NCBI RefSeq assembly: GCF_000336575.1
Contig: NZ_AOPO01000024.1
Span: 1 to 52,654, forward strand
DNA length: 52,654 nt
DNA from: Vreelandella titanicae BH1
GTDB lineage: Bacteria; Pseudomonadota; Gammaproteobacteria; Pseudomonadales; Halomonadaceae
Reading direction: 5' to 3'
In this document: piece after piece, positions 44,331-52,645 of the stretch
Layout: each line of letters starts with the position of its first letter
Numbering within the stretch: the first letter of the stretch is position 1
Notes under the pieces: model-generated
Told to the model about the DNA's origin: nothing
The model's input: the letters and a program-made list of their open reading frames with translations, nothing else
Database searches by the model: none
Made by a program: the position numbers and the translations under genes

Positions 44331-45842
44331 TTGAGTCCGACGACGGAGGAGCTGTTCAGGCGCTTTGGCCCTGGTTATAAATGGTGGGCAGCGGCGACGG
44401 TTATGATCGGAACGCTATCGATGGTGGTGTCGGCAACGACCATTACCGTGGCTGTGCCCTCCATCATGGATCAGTTTGGCATGAGCCAGCAGCAGGTCCA
44501 GTGGTTGGTGACCGGTTTTCTGGCCTCGATGACTTCGTCCATGCTCTCACTGGCGTGGCTTGTGGATGCATTCGGCCAACGCTTGACCTTCGTCGTCGGC
44601 TTCTTTGTGTTCATTGTCGCTAGCCTGCTGGGTGGCTTCGCACCCAGCGCCGAGGCCATGACGGTGGCACGGGTGATACAGGGCGCGGCTGCTGGTGTCG
44701 TTCAGCCACTGGCGATCATCGTAATCTTCCAGGTGTTTCCTCCCCGTCAGCGTGGCCTGGGGATGGGCATCTACGGAATGGGTGTATTACTCGGTCCAGC
44801 TATAGGGCCGACCGTGGGTGGAGTGCTGGTGGATGCTTGGTCATGGCGTGGAGTGTTCTTCCTTACGCTTCCCTTCTGTGGTCTTGGCGTCTTGCTGGGG
44901 CTACTCTTTCTTCCTGCTCGGTTGGCGAAACGCCCTAGTCGAGCATTTGACTGGAACGGGCTGCTGCTGCTGGTCACCGCCTTGGTGAGCTTACTGTGGT
45001 CGTTTGCCAATGGCGATAGGCTGGGGTGGTCGTCACCGCTGATTCTAGGGCTGTTGACGTTAGCCACGACGAGTTCGCTGGCATTTGTCGCCTGGGAGCT
45101 ACGTAGTCGTCGTCCGATGCTGAACCTGCAGGTATTTTTGTCGCGGGACATGGTGCTGGGCGCTGTGCTGATGTTTGCCCACGGGGCGTCGCTCTACGGC
45201 ACGACCTACCTGATTCCGTTGTTTATGCAGCACGTGCAGGGCGTCTCGGCGACCGGCGCAGGGGCAGTGCTGGTCCCTGCCGGATTACTTATGGCCCTGA
45301 CGTTTCCCTTCGGCGGCTACCTTGGCGACCACGTGCCTCCTCGTTTCCCTGCCGTGATTGCATTGGTATGTCTGGCGGTGTCGGCCTATCTGTTGACGCT
45401 GGCGGATGCGGAGACCAGCTTCTGGTGGATGGCTGCCTGGGTGGCGCTGGGTCGCCTGGGGCTGGGGATCCTGAATCCCCCCCTCACTATCGGCGCATTG
45501 CGCTCCTTGCCCGATGAGTTGCTGGCCCATGGATCCGGTGCCCTTAGCTTTGCCCGACAGTTAGGAGCGACATTCGGGGTCAATCTGCTAGCGGTGTTGC
45601 TGGCGCACCGGATCGCCTTTCATACCGACGCCCTGAGAGTGACCCAGGCAGATGTGGGGTGGGGCATTCACCAGCAGGCCCAGGCTCTGGGCTTTCACGA
45701 CACCTTCCTGATACTCAGCCTAGTTTTGGCACTGGGTCTGGTGCCGGCTTGGCTGATCGGCCAGACAGCGAAGGGAAACAAGAGACAACAGGCCGTATCT
45801 GGCCAGCAGCTGCGACGTGATACTAGGAGGCGAAAGAAATGA
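44331..45842 (+). CDS. MFS transporter, DHA2 (EmrB/QacA-like) family
   Basis: The 503-residue membrane protein has about 14 hydrophobic segments. VIQGAAAGVVQPLAIIVIFQ and GIYGMGVLLGPAIGPTVGGV are the motifs of proton-driven DHA2 drug exporters. It starts at a TTG with GGGGAGAGA upstream; no better ATG exists near the conserved beginning. It may export a toxic intermediate or the substrate itself. Its stop codon overlaps the CoA-transferase ATG by 4 bases, so the two are translationally coupled. Confidence 0.93.
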   Translation: MSPTTEELFRRFGPGYKWWAAATVMIGTLSMVVSATTITVAVPSIMDQFGMSQQQVQWLVTGFLASMTSSMLSLAWLVDAFGQRLTFVVGFFVFIVASLLGGFAPSAEAMTVARVIQGAAAGVVQPLAIIVIFQVFPPRQRGLGMGIYGMGVLLGPAIGPTVGGVLVDAWSWRGVFFLTLPFCGLGVLLGLLFLPARLAKRPSRAFDWNGLLLLVTALVSLLWSFANGDRLGWSSPLILGLLTLATTSSLAFVAWELRSRRPMLNLQVFLSRDMVLGAVLMFAHGASLYGTTYLIPLFMQHVQGVSATGAGAVLVPAGLLMALTFPFGGYLGDHVPPRFPAVIALVCLAVSAYLLTLADAETSFWWMAAWVALGRLGLGILNPPLTIGALRSLPDELLAHGSGALSFARQLGATFGVNLLAVLLAHRIAFHTDALRVTQADVGWGIHQQAQALGFHDTFLILSLVLALGLVPAWLIGQTAKGNKRQQAVSGQQLRRDTRRRKK

Positions 45843-46996
45843 CTAGCTACACCACGGCCTCGGGCCCCTTGCACGGGATCAAGGTTATTGAGGTTGAAGG
45901 GATCGGTGGTAGTCCATTTGCGGCCATGTTGCTTGCTGACATGGGCGCGGAGGTTGTGCGCATAGAACGTCCACAACGTAATTCTGCCGAGTTCGGGGGG
46001 ACCGACCCTGGTCCAGTGCTTGGGCGAGGGCGGCGCTCCATTATTGGCTTGAACCTGAAGAGCCCGGACGGGCTCAGTCTGTTGCTGGACTTAGTAAGGG
46101 AGGCCGACGTGTTGATTGAGGCGTTCCGTCCTGGGGTGGCGGAGAGGCTTGGCTTTGGACCGGATGCCGTTCACGACCGCAACCCTCGTCTCATCTATGG
46201 TCGCTTGACCGGCTGGGGCCGTACTGGTCCGCTGGCACATACCGCTGGTCACGACATTAACTACACCGCCCTGGCGGGCGTGCTTGGTGCGATCGGACGC
46301 AAGGACAGTCCGCCTGCTCCGCCGCTCGCTCTTACTGGCGATATGGGGGGCGGCGGGTTGGTACTCGCTTTTGGCATCTTGGCCGCCCTGTTCGAACGGC
46401 ATAGTTCTGGGCGGGGCCAAGTCGTCGATGCGGCGATGGTGGATGGTGCAGCGCTACTGATGTCCGCCTTCTGGGGTTTTCATGGCCGCGGGCTGTGGAA
46501 CGTCGAGCGCGAGAGTAATCCGGTCGACGGTGGGGCTCCATACTACGACACGTATAAATGCAAGGACGGCCGCTATATCTCCATCGGGGCACTAGAGCCG
46601 CAGTTCTACACGGTACTGTGCGACCAGTTGGGTATTGACGTGGCTCACGACCGCGAGAAGCCCGACGCTTGGCCCCGGCAACGTGAGGAGCTGCGGGTAC
46701 TCTTTCTGTCCCGAACCTGCGAGGAATGGTGCCGGCTTCTAGAAGGAACGGACGCCTGTTTCGCGCCGGTGCTGAACTTCGAGACCGCGCCTAGCCACCC
46801 CCACCTACAAGCACGGGACACCTTTATCAAGCTGGGCGGCATCGTCCAGCCGGCACCAGCCCCTCGCCTCAGTCGCACGCCAGCTACAGCGCAGCCAGCT
46901 CCCGTGCGCTTCGCAACCACCCGTACCACGTTGAACGAGTGGGGAATCGAAGAAACACGTATTTTGGCCCTACTGGAAGCTGGAATACTGCAGTAA
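45839..46996 (+). CDS. Family III CoA-transferase (CaiB/BaiF type)
   Basis: The 385-residue product has the CaiB/BaiF pattern: GIKVIEVEGIGGSPFAAMLLADMGAEVVRIE near the N-terminus (here quoted in pieces: IKVIEVEGIGG and LLADMGAEVVRIE), IIGLNLKSPDG, VLIEAFRPGVAERLG, and the catalytic Asp in ALTGDMGGGG (about 168). It moves CoA between carboxylic acids, activating a pathway acid without ATP. The ATG overlaps the MFS stop (ATGA). A 715-base gap with hairpins follows. Confidence 0.93.
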   Translation: MTSYTTASGPLHGIKVIEVEGIGGSPFAAMLLADMGAEVVRIERPQRNSAEFGGTDPGPVLGRGRRSIIGLNLKSPDGLSLLLDLVREADVLIEAFRPGVAERLGFGPDAVHDRNPRLIYGRLTGWGRTGPLAHTAGHDINYTALAGVLGAIGRKDSPPAPPLALTGDMGGGGLVLAFGILAALFERHSSGRGQVVDAAMVDGAALLMSAFWGFHGRGLWNVERESNPVDGGAPYYDTYKCKDGRYISIGALEPQFYTVLCDQLGIDVAHDREKPDAWPRQREELRVLFLSRTCEEWCRLLEGTDACFAPVLNFETAPSHPHLQARDTFIKLGGIVQPAPAPRLSRTPATAQPAPVRFATTRTTLNEWGIEETRILALLEAGILQ

Positions 46997-47541
46997 CTGA
47001 CCAATCTTGTTGTGATGTTTTTTCGACTGATGTAGGGCGGTTCAGAGAATGTCACGGCGCAAATTGCTCGCTACGACTTGACCAGAACAGTCAACCTAGA
47101 ACAGAAGCTTCAGATCATCGTGGGGAGAGGAAAAATCGGCCACGTAAATCCACTCAAATGCGATAGATACCTTGAGAACCATCGCTTGGTAGAGTCAGAA
47201 ACACCAGCATTGGTATCTGGGATGTCTTTCCTTTTATAGGTTTTTCATCTTGCTTCATCTTGTAAACATATTTGTGATGATTGATTTTAGTTTCTAATGT
47301 TGATCTTTCAATCCTCCATTGAGATGTACCTCAATCTTGTTGGGTTTCTAGTTGCTTGGCCTAGAAGTTTTCGAAAGTGGGCAAAAGTTCTAATAATATT
47401 CTTAACTCTTACCTGCTGCGCTCCGGTCAATCCGCGTGGAGGGTAGGAAACAGCTCCGACCCATGTATGGCCGAGCTGCTGATTGACCGTCGAATGCAGA
47501 AGGGCAGCTCGTATCTATGCACGCCGAACTACTGCCAACGC

Positions 47542-47578
47542 TATCTATCGGCGGCGCGCTTCGCGCAGCCGATAGATA
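47542..47578 (+). repeat. Very stable hairpin upstream of the aldehyde dehydrogenase gene
   Basis: TATCTATCGGC pairs perfectly with GCCGATAGATA; inside, GCGCG pairs with CGCGC around a CTT loop, with one G-A mismatch between. That gives 16 pairs in 37 bases. No T-run follows, so it is not a simple terminator. Confidence 0.85.
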
Positions 47579-47634
47579 CGTCGACTTCTCAATTCGGCTT
47601 CTGCTGCGTAGTGCAAGCAGCGCTAGCTTGAAGC

Positions 47635-47653
47635 GCAATCCGTTATGGATTGC
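47635..47653 (+). repeat. Second hairpin in the aldehyde dehydrogenase leader
   Basis: GCAATCC pairs with GGATTGC around a GTTAT loop, 58 bases before the aldehyde dehydrogenase ATG. Confidence 0.75.
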
Positions 47654-47711
47654 TTTCGCACTCATCGGAAGATTAGGCTCGTTCAGTTCTAGTGGAGCCG
47701 TAGGAGGAAAC

Positions 47712-49115
47712 ATGCCGTTCGACATGCTTATCAAAGGACGCCTGGAAAAGGGCGCGAAGTTGATGGACGTAATTGACCCGTCGACTAGAGAAGTCTTCGC
47801 GCAGTGTGCTCGCGCCTCGGCCGAACAGGTCAACTTGGCGGTAGATGCCGCCGCTGCTGCCTTCGACGAATGGAGTTCGACTCCGCTGGCGCAGCGACAG
47901 GCGGTTTTAGCTCGTGTTGCGGACGTCATTGAGGCTAATACTGAGGAACTGGCACGCCTGTTGACGAAGGAGCAGGGCAAGCCTCTCGCCGAAGCTACCA
48001 CTGAGGTGGGCGGTGCCGCTTATCTGTTTCGCCACTACTCCAGCGTCGACATACCAATTCGCGTGATCGAGGAAACTGAGTCTGGCCGGGTCGAGTTGCA
48101 CCGCCGACCGCTTGGTGTCGTCGGCGCTATCCTGCCATGGAACTTCCCGGTTTTCATGGCCTCCGGCAAGATCGCACCGGCCCTGCTAGCGGGTAACACT
48201 ATGGTGTTGAAGCCAGCGCCAAGCACGCCACTCACTACGCTCAGGCTCGGCGAGCTGCTCAAAGATATAATTCCGGCCGGCACGCTCAATATCATCACCG
48301 ACTGCAACGATCTCGGGCCGCTACTGACCAGCCATCCGAAGGTCCGCAAGATCGCTTTTACCGGATCGACCCAGACCGGCCTGAAGGTGATGAGCTCTGT
48401 CGCGGCCGACCTAAAGCGGCTGACCCTAGAGCTGGGCGGCAACGACGCTGGCATCGTGCTCGATGATTGCGACCCGAAGCAGGTGGCACCGCTGCTGTTC
48501 AAAGCGGCGTTCGCCAACAACGGTCAGGTCTGCGTCGCGATGAAGCGCTTGTACGTTCCAGAGAAGCTGTACGATGCTGTCTGCGAAGAGCTTGCCGGTA
48601 TCGCGAACAAGGCGGTGGTCGGGCCGGGATTGGAGGAGGGTGTCGAGCTCGGTCCGATTCAGAACCGCGAGCAGTACGAGAAGCTTAAGGCTCTGATCGA
48701 AGAGTCCCGTTGGGATGGCGAGATAATCGCCGGTGGGGACTGCCCACAGCGGCCGGGCTACTTCATCAATCCCACCATTGTCCGCGACATTGCCGAGGGC
48801 AGCCGGCTGGTCGACGAGGAGCAGTTCGGCCCGGTGTTGCCAGTGATTAAGTACGCCGATCTGAACGATGCAGTGTACCGTGCCAATGCCACCAGCTACG
48901 GGCTAGGCAACTCCGTCTGGTCACCGAATGTCTCTCGTGCCCATGAGGTTGCCTGCCGGCTCGACTCCGGCACGGTCTGGGTCAACCAGCACGGCGTCGT
49001 CACGCCGACCACACCGTTCGCCGGCGCCAAGTTGTCGGGCTTCGGCGTTGAGTTCGCTGAGGAGGGGCTGGCGGAACTTACGCAGGTGAAAGTGGTGAAT
49101 GTGACTAAGATATAG
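47712..49115 (+). CDS. Aldehyde dehydrogenase (NAD(P)+-dependent)
   Basis: The 467-residue enzyme has GVVGAILPWNFPVFMASGKI, the general base Glu in LTLELGGNDAG (about 237), the nucleophilic Cys in NNGQVCVAMKRLY (about 275) and EEQFGPVLPV. It oxidises an aldehyde to the acid. The ORF stays open 65 codons upstream, but the ATG at 47712 has a TAGGAGGAAA site and gives the normal family start, MPFDMLIKGRLEKGAK. The upstream stretch is a structured leader. It probably handles the aldehyde made after P450 hydroxylation and alcohol oxidation. Confidence 0.95.
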   Translation: MPFDMLIKGRLEKGAKLMDVIDPSTREVFAQCARASAEQVNLAVDAAAAAFDEWSSTPLAQRQAVLARVADVIEANTEELARLLTKEQGKPLAEATTEVGGAAYLFRHYSSVDIPIRVIEETESGRVELHRRPLGVVGAILPWNFPVFMASGKIAPALLAGNTMVLKPAPSTPLTTLRLGELLKDIIPAGTLNIITDCNDLGPLLTSHPKVRKIAFTGSTQTGLKVMSSVAADLKRLTLELGGNDAGIVLDDCDPKQVAPLLFKAAFANNGQVCVAMKRLYVPEKLYDAVCEELAGIANKAVVGPGLEEGVELGPIQNREQYEKLKALIEESRWDGEIIAGGDCPQRPGYFINPTIVRDIAEGSRLVDEEQFGPVLPVIKYADLNDAVYRANATSYGLGNSVWSPNVSRAHEVACRLDSGTVWVNQHGVVTPTTPFAGAKLSGFGVEFAEEGLAELTQVKVVNVTKI

Positions 49116-49202
49116 CCCAGCCTTTGAGCCAATTTTTCTGAATCAAAGGTAGGGAAGTAAGAAGGGCCAGATCGAACTATCAATAACTACGTAGGAGAAG
49201 GT

Positions 49203-49538
49203 ATGCAGACATACACGTTTATCGTTCTGACGAATCCGAGCGAAGGTTCGGAGGAAGAATACAACCGTTGGTACGAGGAGCAGCACATCCCGGACTTGCT
49301 GAAAGTCCCGGGCGTGATTGGCGCGCAGCGCTTCCGAATGGCGCATGACCCGATGCAGGCGAATCCGCTGTGGCGATACCTCGTGATCTATGAGCTACAG
49401 ACAGAGGACCCGAAAGAGGTGATGGATGAGGTATTGCGGCGCGTCGGCGGAGAGACTATGCCGATGAGCGAGGCTCTCGATCCACACCTTTTCGCAGTTG
49501 TCTACGAGCCCGTTTCCGTAGGGGGCGGTGCGCCGTAA
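49203..49538 (+). CDS. EthD/dimeric alpha-beta-barrel-type protein
   Basis: The 111-residue product reads as a single ferredoxin-like dimeric alpha/beta barrel domain: TYTFIVLTNPSEGSEEEYNRW, YEEQHIPDLLKVPGVIGAQR and LWRYLVIYELQTEDPKEVM. The x-W-Y-x-x-x-H-I-P-D pattern is typical of EthD-like and DUF4286-like proteins, which assist or catalyse small-molecule oxidations and isomerisations. GTAGGAGAAGG precedes the ATG. It is located right after the aldehyde dehydrogenase gene, so a role on a pathway intermediate is plausible. The exact function is unknown. Confidence 0.75.
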   Translation: MQTYTFIVLTNPSEGSEEEYNRWYEEQHIPDLLKVPGVIGAQRFRMAHDPMQANPLWRYLVIYELQTEDPKEVMDEVLRRVGGETMPMSEALDPHLFAVVYEPVSVGGGAP

Positions 49539-49768
49539 TTGGCTGACGAAGCGTTGGCTAGGCCTATGCGGCTACAATACCAAGCCTCACTCACCGTTGA
49601 GGCCATCTTCCATGCCACCCATGTCCTTGCAGACCCAGCGGAGGTAAAGCGACCGTCAGTCAAGGCACGGAAGGAGACACTAAGCTTCTGAAACCGGCTC
49701 CCTGGGAATAAATCCAATAAAAACATCAAGTATAAATAACTTCGAAACTCAGAACCTAAGGAAATACC

Positions 49769-50242
49769 ATGACTAGCGATACCTCACCAAGTGTCGAAAC
49801 CAGAAACCCGATTGCGCTGAAAAATATTGATACTATCAGGGATTTTTTCTCTCTCTACTTGAAAGACAAAGACCGATTTTATTCACTTTGGGTTGACGAC
49901 CAGCCCAGTGTCTTAACACCATTTGTTAGTGACGATGTCGCGGTGTGTAAAATCGGCGTTCATTCCGGCTGGACCGCCGTCAAGGCATTCTGGGACCCTA
50001 TCTTTGATGAAATGACAGGCACCTTTGATTGGGTCGTTGACGATTTTATTGTTGGGGAAGACCCCAACACGATTGTCACCAAGGCCCAAAGCGCAATCGA
50101 TGTGCAAACCGGCGACACCTGGGGAAACAAACACCTCCGCTACAATGGCCGCTATGTACAAATATTCCGCTTTAGAGACGGTAAGGTAGAGTCCTTTGAA
50201 GAGTACTACGACACGGCATTGCTCAACGCACAGTATTCATAA
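49769..50242 (+). CDS. NTF2/SnoaL-fold protein
   Basis: The 157-residue product fits a single NTF2-like domain. The first helix contains IRDFFSLYLKDKDRFYSLW. PFVSDDVAVCKIGVHSGWTAVKAFW, read in two parts, is typical of SnoaL/PhzB-like proteins, and the sheet ends YVQIFRFRDGKVESFEEYYD. Relatives include limonene-1,2-epoxide hydrolase, ketosteroid isomerase and PhzA/B. Which one, if any, applies is not clear. It starts 226 bases after the previous gene, with AAGGAAATACC before the ATG. It probably acts on a pathway intermediate. Confidence 0.75.
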   Translation: MTSDTSPSVETRNPIALKNIDTIRDFFSLYLKDKDRFYSLWVDDQPSVLTPFVSDDVAVCKIGVHSGWTAVKAFWDPIFDEMTGTFDWVVDDFIVGEDPNTIVTKAQSAIDVQTGDTWGNKHLRYNGRYVQIFRFRDGKVESFEEYYDTALLNAQYS

Positions 50243-50260
50243 CAAAGAGCGTGAGTTGCT

Positions 50261-50485
50261 ATGTTTTTACATTTACAAACTAAAGAACGTCCCGCACAAA
50301 CTGCTTGCGCGCTGATAAAAAAGCATTTATTACGCGCGATTCTGACTGGGATAATTACCACGGCAACGGTTTCTATTGCCGATGAGAACGGTACTGCTGA
50401 CGTTTGAAAGCGAATTATTCATGTCGATCATGAACCTGAAAACTGGCTGAGCCACGGCCGTAATTACCGCGAAACTCGATACTAA
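50261..50485 (+). pseudogene. PQQ-dependent alcohol dehydrogenase, N-terminal fragment
   Basis: An ATG frame of 48 codons encodes a signal-peptide-like start (LLRAILTGIITTATVSIA) and ends in TGA. Reading through that stop gives RIIHVDHEPENWLSHGRNY and then RETRY before another stop. This is the conserved beginning of quinoprotein alcohol dehydrogenases (x-PxNWLSYGRxYxEQRFSPL). The remaining approximately 500 residues are absent. It is a dead remnant of a periplasmic alcohol dehydrogenase. Confidence 0.7.
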
Positions 50486-50648
50486 TGGGTACACTCAGGC
50501 TGAGATGAATTTTTTCCAATCCAATATTTTGAGATCCGAAGGCTCAGTTCGGCTACTGCGTTTCTGAATCCGATCAAGCACCGCAGAAATTTGATAGTTG
50601 TCACGGATGCCGTAATTACCTGAATGTTGTTTTAAGGAAAAACGAATA

Positions 50649-51500
50649 GTTGGGGTGACACTGCAGGGCCGTGGGGAGACTCGCTGTCGACGCGAGGTCA
50701 TTCTTATTTGTGGGGCGATCGGTACGCCGAGGCTACTGCAGGGGCTCGGGAATTGGTGAAGACTCGTTGCTGGCTCGCTTAAGGTGCCCACGATCCATGA
50801 TCTGCCGCGCGTGGGCGCATATTTCCTAGGCCATGATATGGCGCAGATCGTTGCGCGTGGCAGCGGCTTCACCTCCATCAGTCAAGCGGCTGCGCCTGCT
50901 ATGGGAGGCGCAGCGCTGGTCGTTTAGAAAATCGAGCTTTCTGGGGTTGCAGTTGGCGTTGGTACATTACTTTATGAAGTGGGGGGAGGCGGGCGATGCC
51001 GGTCTTCAATGCATCTTTACACAAGCTAGCCATTTGACCAGAGATCAGGGCGATCAGGGTCGTTGCGCTGGTGGCCTGCGCGGTCTAGCAGCATCGCCTA
51101 CGCAGTTGCGGCTATGTCCGTGCTCAGTCAATGGATATGAAGGTTCCTCCGCTAATTACTTGGCTGATGAAGAGGGCCAGCGAGTGTTGTCGTACGGTCC
51201 TTAAGATCCTGGCAAGCAAGACGCTTCGGTCTTTTTACGAGCAAGAGTTGGCGCTCGGTGCGGACGTTACTAGCGTTGTGGATTGGCTTACATACGCTGC
51301 CACGAAGGGTTCCACGGTTTTCTACCTCTATCTATAGGTGCGGCGCGAATGTGCCCTGCCACTGATCGACGCAGTGGTGGATCCCATCCATGGGCTGACA
51401 GGGTTGAGGGTGATTGATGCCTCGATCATGCCGAACCAGACTTCCAGAAATACCGCGACGGCAACCATGGTAATTACCCTCAAGGGCAATACCCTCTGTG
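50649..51500 (+). pseudogene. GMC-family oxidoreductase (choline dehydrogenase-like), decayed
   Basis: Pieces of a GMC flavoenzyme can be read across several frames in order: VTLQGRGETRCRREVILICGA and IGTPRLLQGLG (the ILCGGAIGSPRLL motif), then IHDLPRVGAYF, YFMKWGEAGDAGLQCIFTQA, SSANYLADEEGQRVL, KILASKTLRSFYEQELALG and finally VVDPIHGLTGLRVIDASIMP. The order and spacing match the C-terminal two thirds of the family. The FAD-binding N-terminus is missing and stops and frameshifts interrupt the rest. It once oxidised an alcohol. Confidence 0.8.
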
Positions 51501-51594
51501 TCTCACAGGGAGTTTTTCGGACGCGGTGGTTGCGAAGGCCATTCTTTGGGAACTTTCTGTTCATATAAAAAGCATATGAAAGCATCCGATGAAA

Positions 51595-51604
51595 GTATTG
51601 GATC
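51595..51604 (+). promoter_or_regulatory. Shared GTATTGGATC motif upstream of tesB
   Basis: A third exact copy of the 10-mer lies 107 bases before the tesB start. See also 26480 and 39543. Confidence 0.3.
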
Positions 51605-51701
51605 TGTCGATGAGATGGGCGGATGGTGGTTTGGAGGCTATCGGAAAATGCCAGTGTGAAGTGTCGGCTTTCCTGATATGAGTAGTCGATGAGAAAAGGA
51701 A

Positions 51702-52577
51702 ATGACCGTGCGAATGACTGTGGACGATCTGGTTGAGTTGCTCAGACTGGAGCGGCTCGATACCTACCTATTTCGTGGTGCCTCGCCGGCCGGAGGCACG
51801 CCGAGAGTTTATGGTGGTCAGTTGTTAGCCCAGTCGGTGATGGCTATGGGGCGATCTGCCATTGGCCAACGCTGGTTGCACTCGTTGCAAGGCTACTTCC
51901 TAAGACCGGGAGATATCACCCGGGATATGCTCTTTCGGATTGAGCCTATTCGTGAGGGGCGAGGTTTCTCCACACTCGCTTTGTCAGTGCTGCAGAACGA
52001 CAAGCCGATCTTTACTGCGTCAGCTTCCTTTCAAGCGCAGGAAGGTAGTGATGAATGGCGTGCGTCGATGCCACGGGTGGCCGAGCCGGAAGCCTTGGAG
52101 TCGGAGGAGCAGTTCCTGGCTCGGGTCGGTTCGCTCGATCGCAGTAATGGCGCCGTGAACCCTGCGTTCTTCCATGCCCTAATCGAGCGTCGCAGCGCCG
52201 ATTGGCGGCATCCAGTGATGCCCGGACGGCGTGCTCCCAAGGCGGGATTCTGGTGCCGGATCCGGCAGCCATTGGGTGACGACCCTCTAGTGCATCAAGC
52301 ATTGCTTGCTTATGTATCGGATCTTGACCTGATGGCTACCGCCATGCGGCCCCGGGGCATCGGCGGGCTGCATCCGGCCGCACAGGCGGCGAGCCTCGAT
52401 CATGTGATGTGGTTTCATGCGCCGGTTCGTGCAGACCGATGGTTCTACTACGACATCGAGGGAGCGTGCTCGGTTGGGAACCGCGGGCTGGGGCGCGGTG
52501 AGATCTATCAGGACGGACAGCTCGTGTCGACGACCATGCAGGAAGGGTTGCTGCGCGTCAATGCCAAATTCGAATGA
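51702..52577 (+). CDS. tesB: Acyl-CoA thioesterase II (TesB family)
   Basis: The 291-residue double-hotdog enzyme has RVYGGQLLAQSVMAMGRSA and LHSLQGYFLRPGD in the N-terminal domain. ASLDHVMWFHAPVRADRWFYY, read in two parts, carries the catalytic Asp, and GLGRGEIYQDGQLVSTTMQEG forms the C-terminal hotdog. It releases free acid and CoA from acyl-CoA, perhaps relieving CoA trapping in the pathway. The ribosome site AAAAGGA is very close to the first ATG (51702), so the ATG at 51714 (MTVDDLVELLRLERLD) may be the true start. Confidence 0.95.
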   Translation: MTVRMTVDDLVELLRLERLDTYLFRGASPAGGTPRVYGGQLLAQSVMAMGRSAIGQRWLHSLQGYFLRPGDITRDMLFRIEPIREGRGFSTLALSVLQNDKPIFTASASFQAQEGSDEWRASMPRVAEPEALESEEQFLARVGSLDRSNGAVNPAFFHALIERRSADWRHPVMPGRRAPKAGFWCRIRQPLGDDPLVHQALLAYVSDLDLMATAMRPRGIGGLHPAAQAASLDHVMWFHAPVRADRWFYYDIEGACSVGNRGLGRGEIYQDGQLVSTTMQEGLLRVNAKFE

Positions 52578-52645
52578 GAGAATAGGTGAGTTTTTCCCGC
52601 AACTTGAATGAGCGTTTAGAAAAAGCTACTTGATGGAGAATGGCG

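Larger units (their letters stand above)
46997..47711. other. Intergenic region with several hairpins before the aldehyde dehydrogenase gene
   Basis: No gene is supported. The left part is AT-rich without clear features. The right part (47395-47711) is GC-rich and structured, with hairpins at 47542-47578, 47601-47620 and 47635-47653. It may be a long structured mRNA leader. Confidence 0.6.

Noticed and set aside
47402..48001. 199-codon minus-strand ORF across the aldehyde dehydrogenase start
   Set aside because: It is antisense to the well-supported aldehyde dehydrogenase and shows Ser/Ala/Arg-rich composition without motifs.
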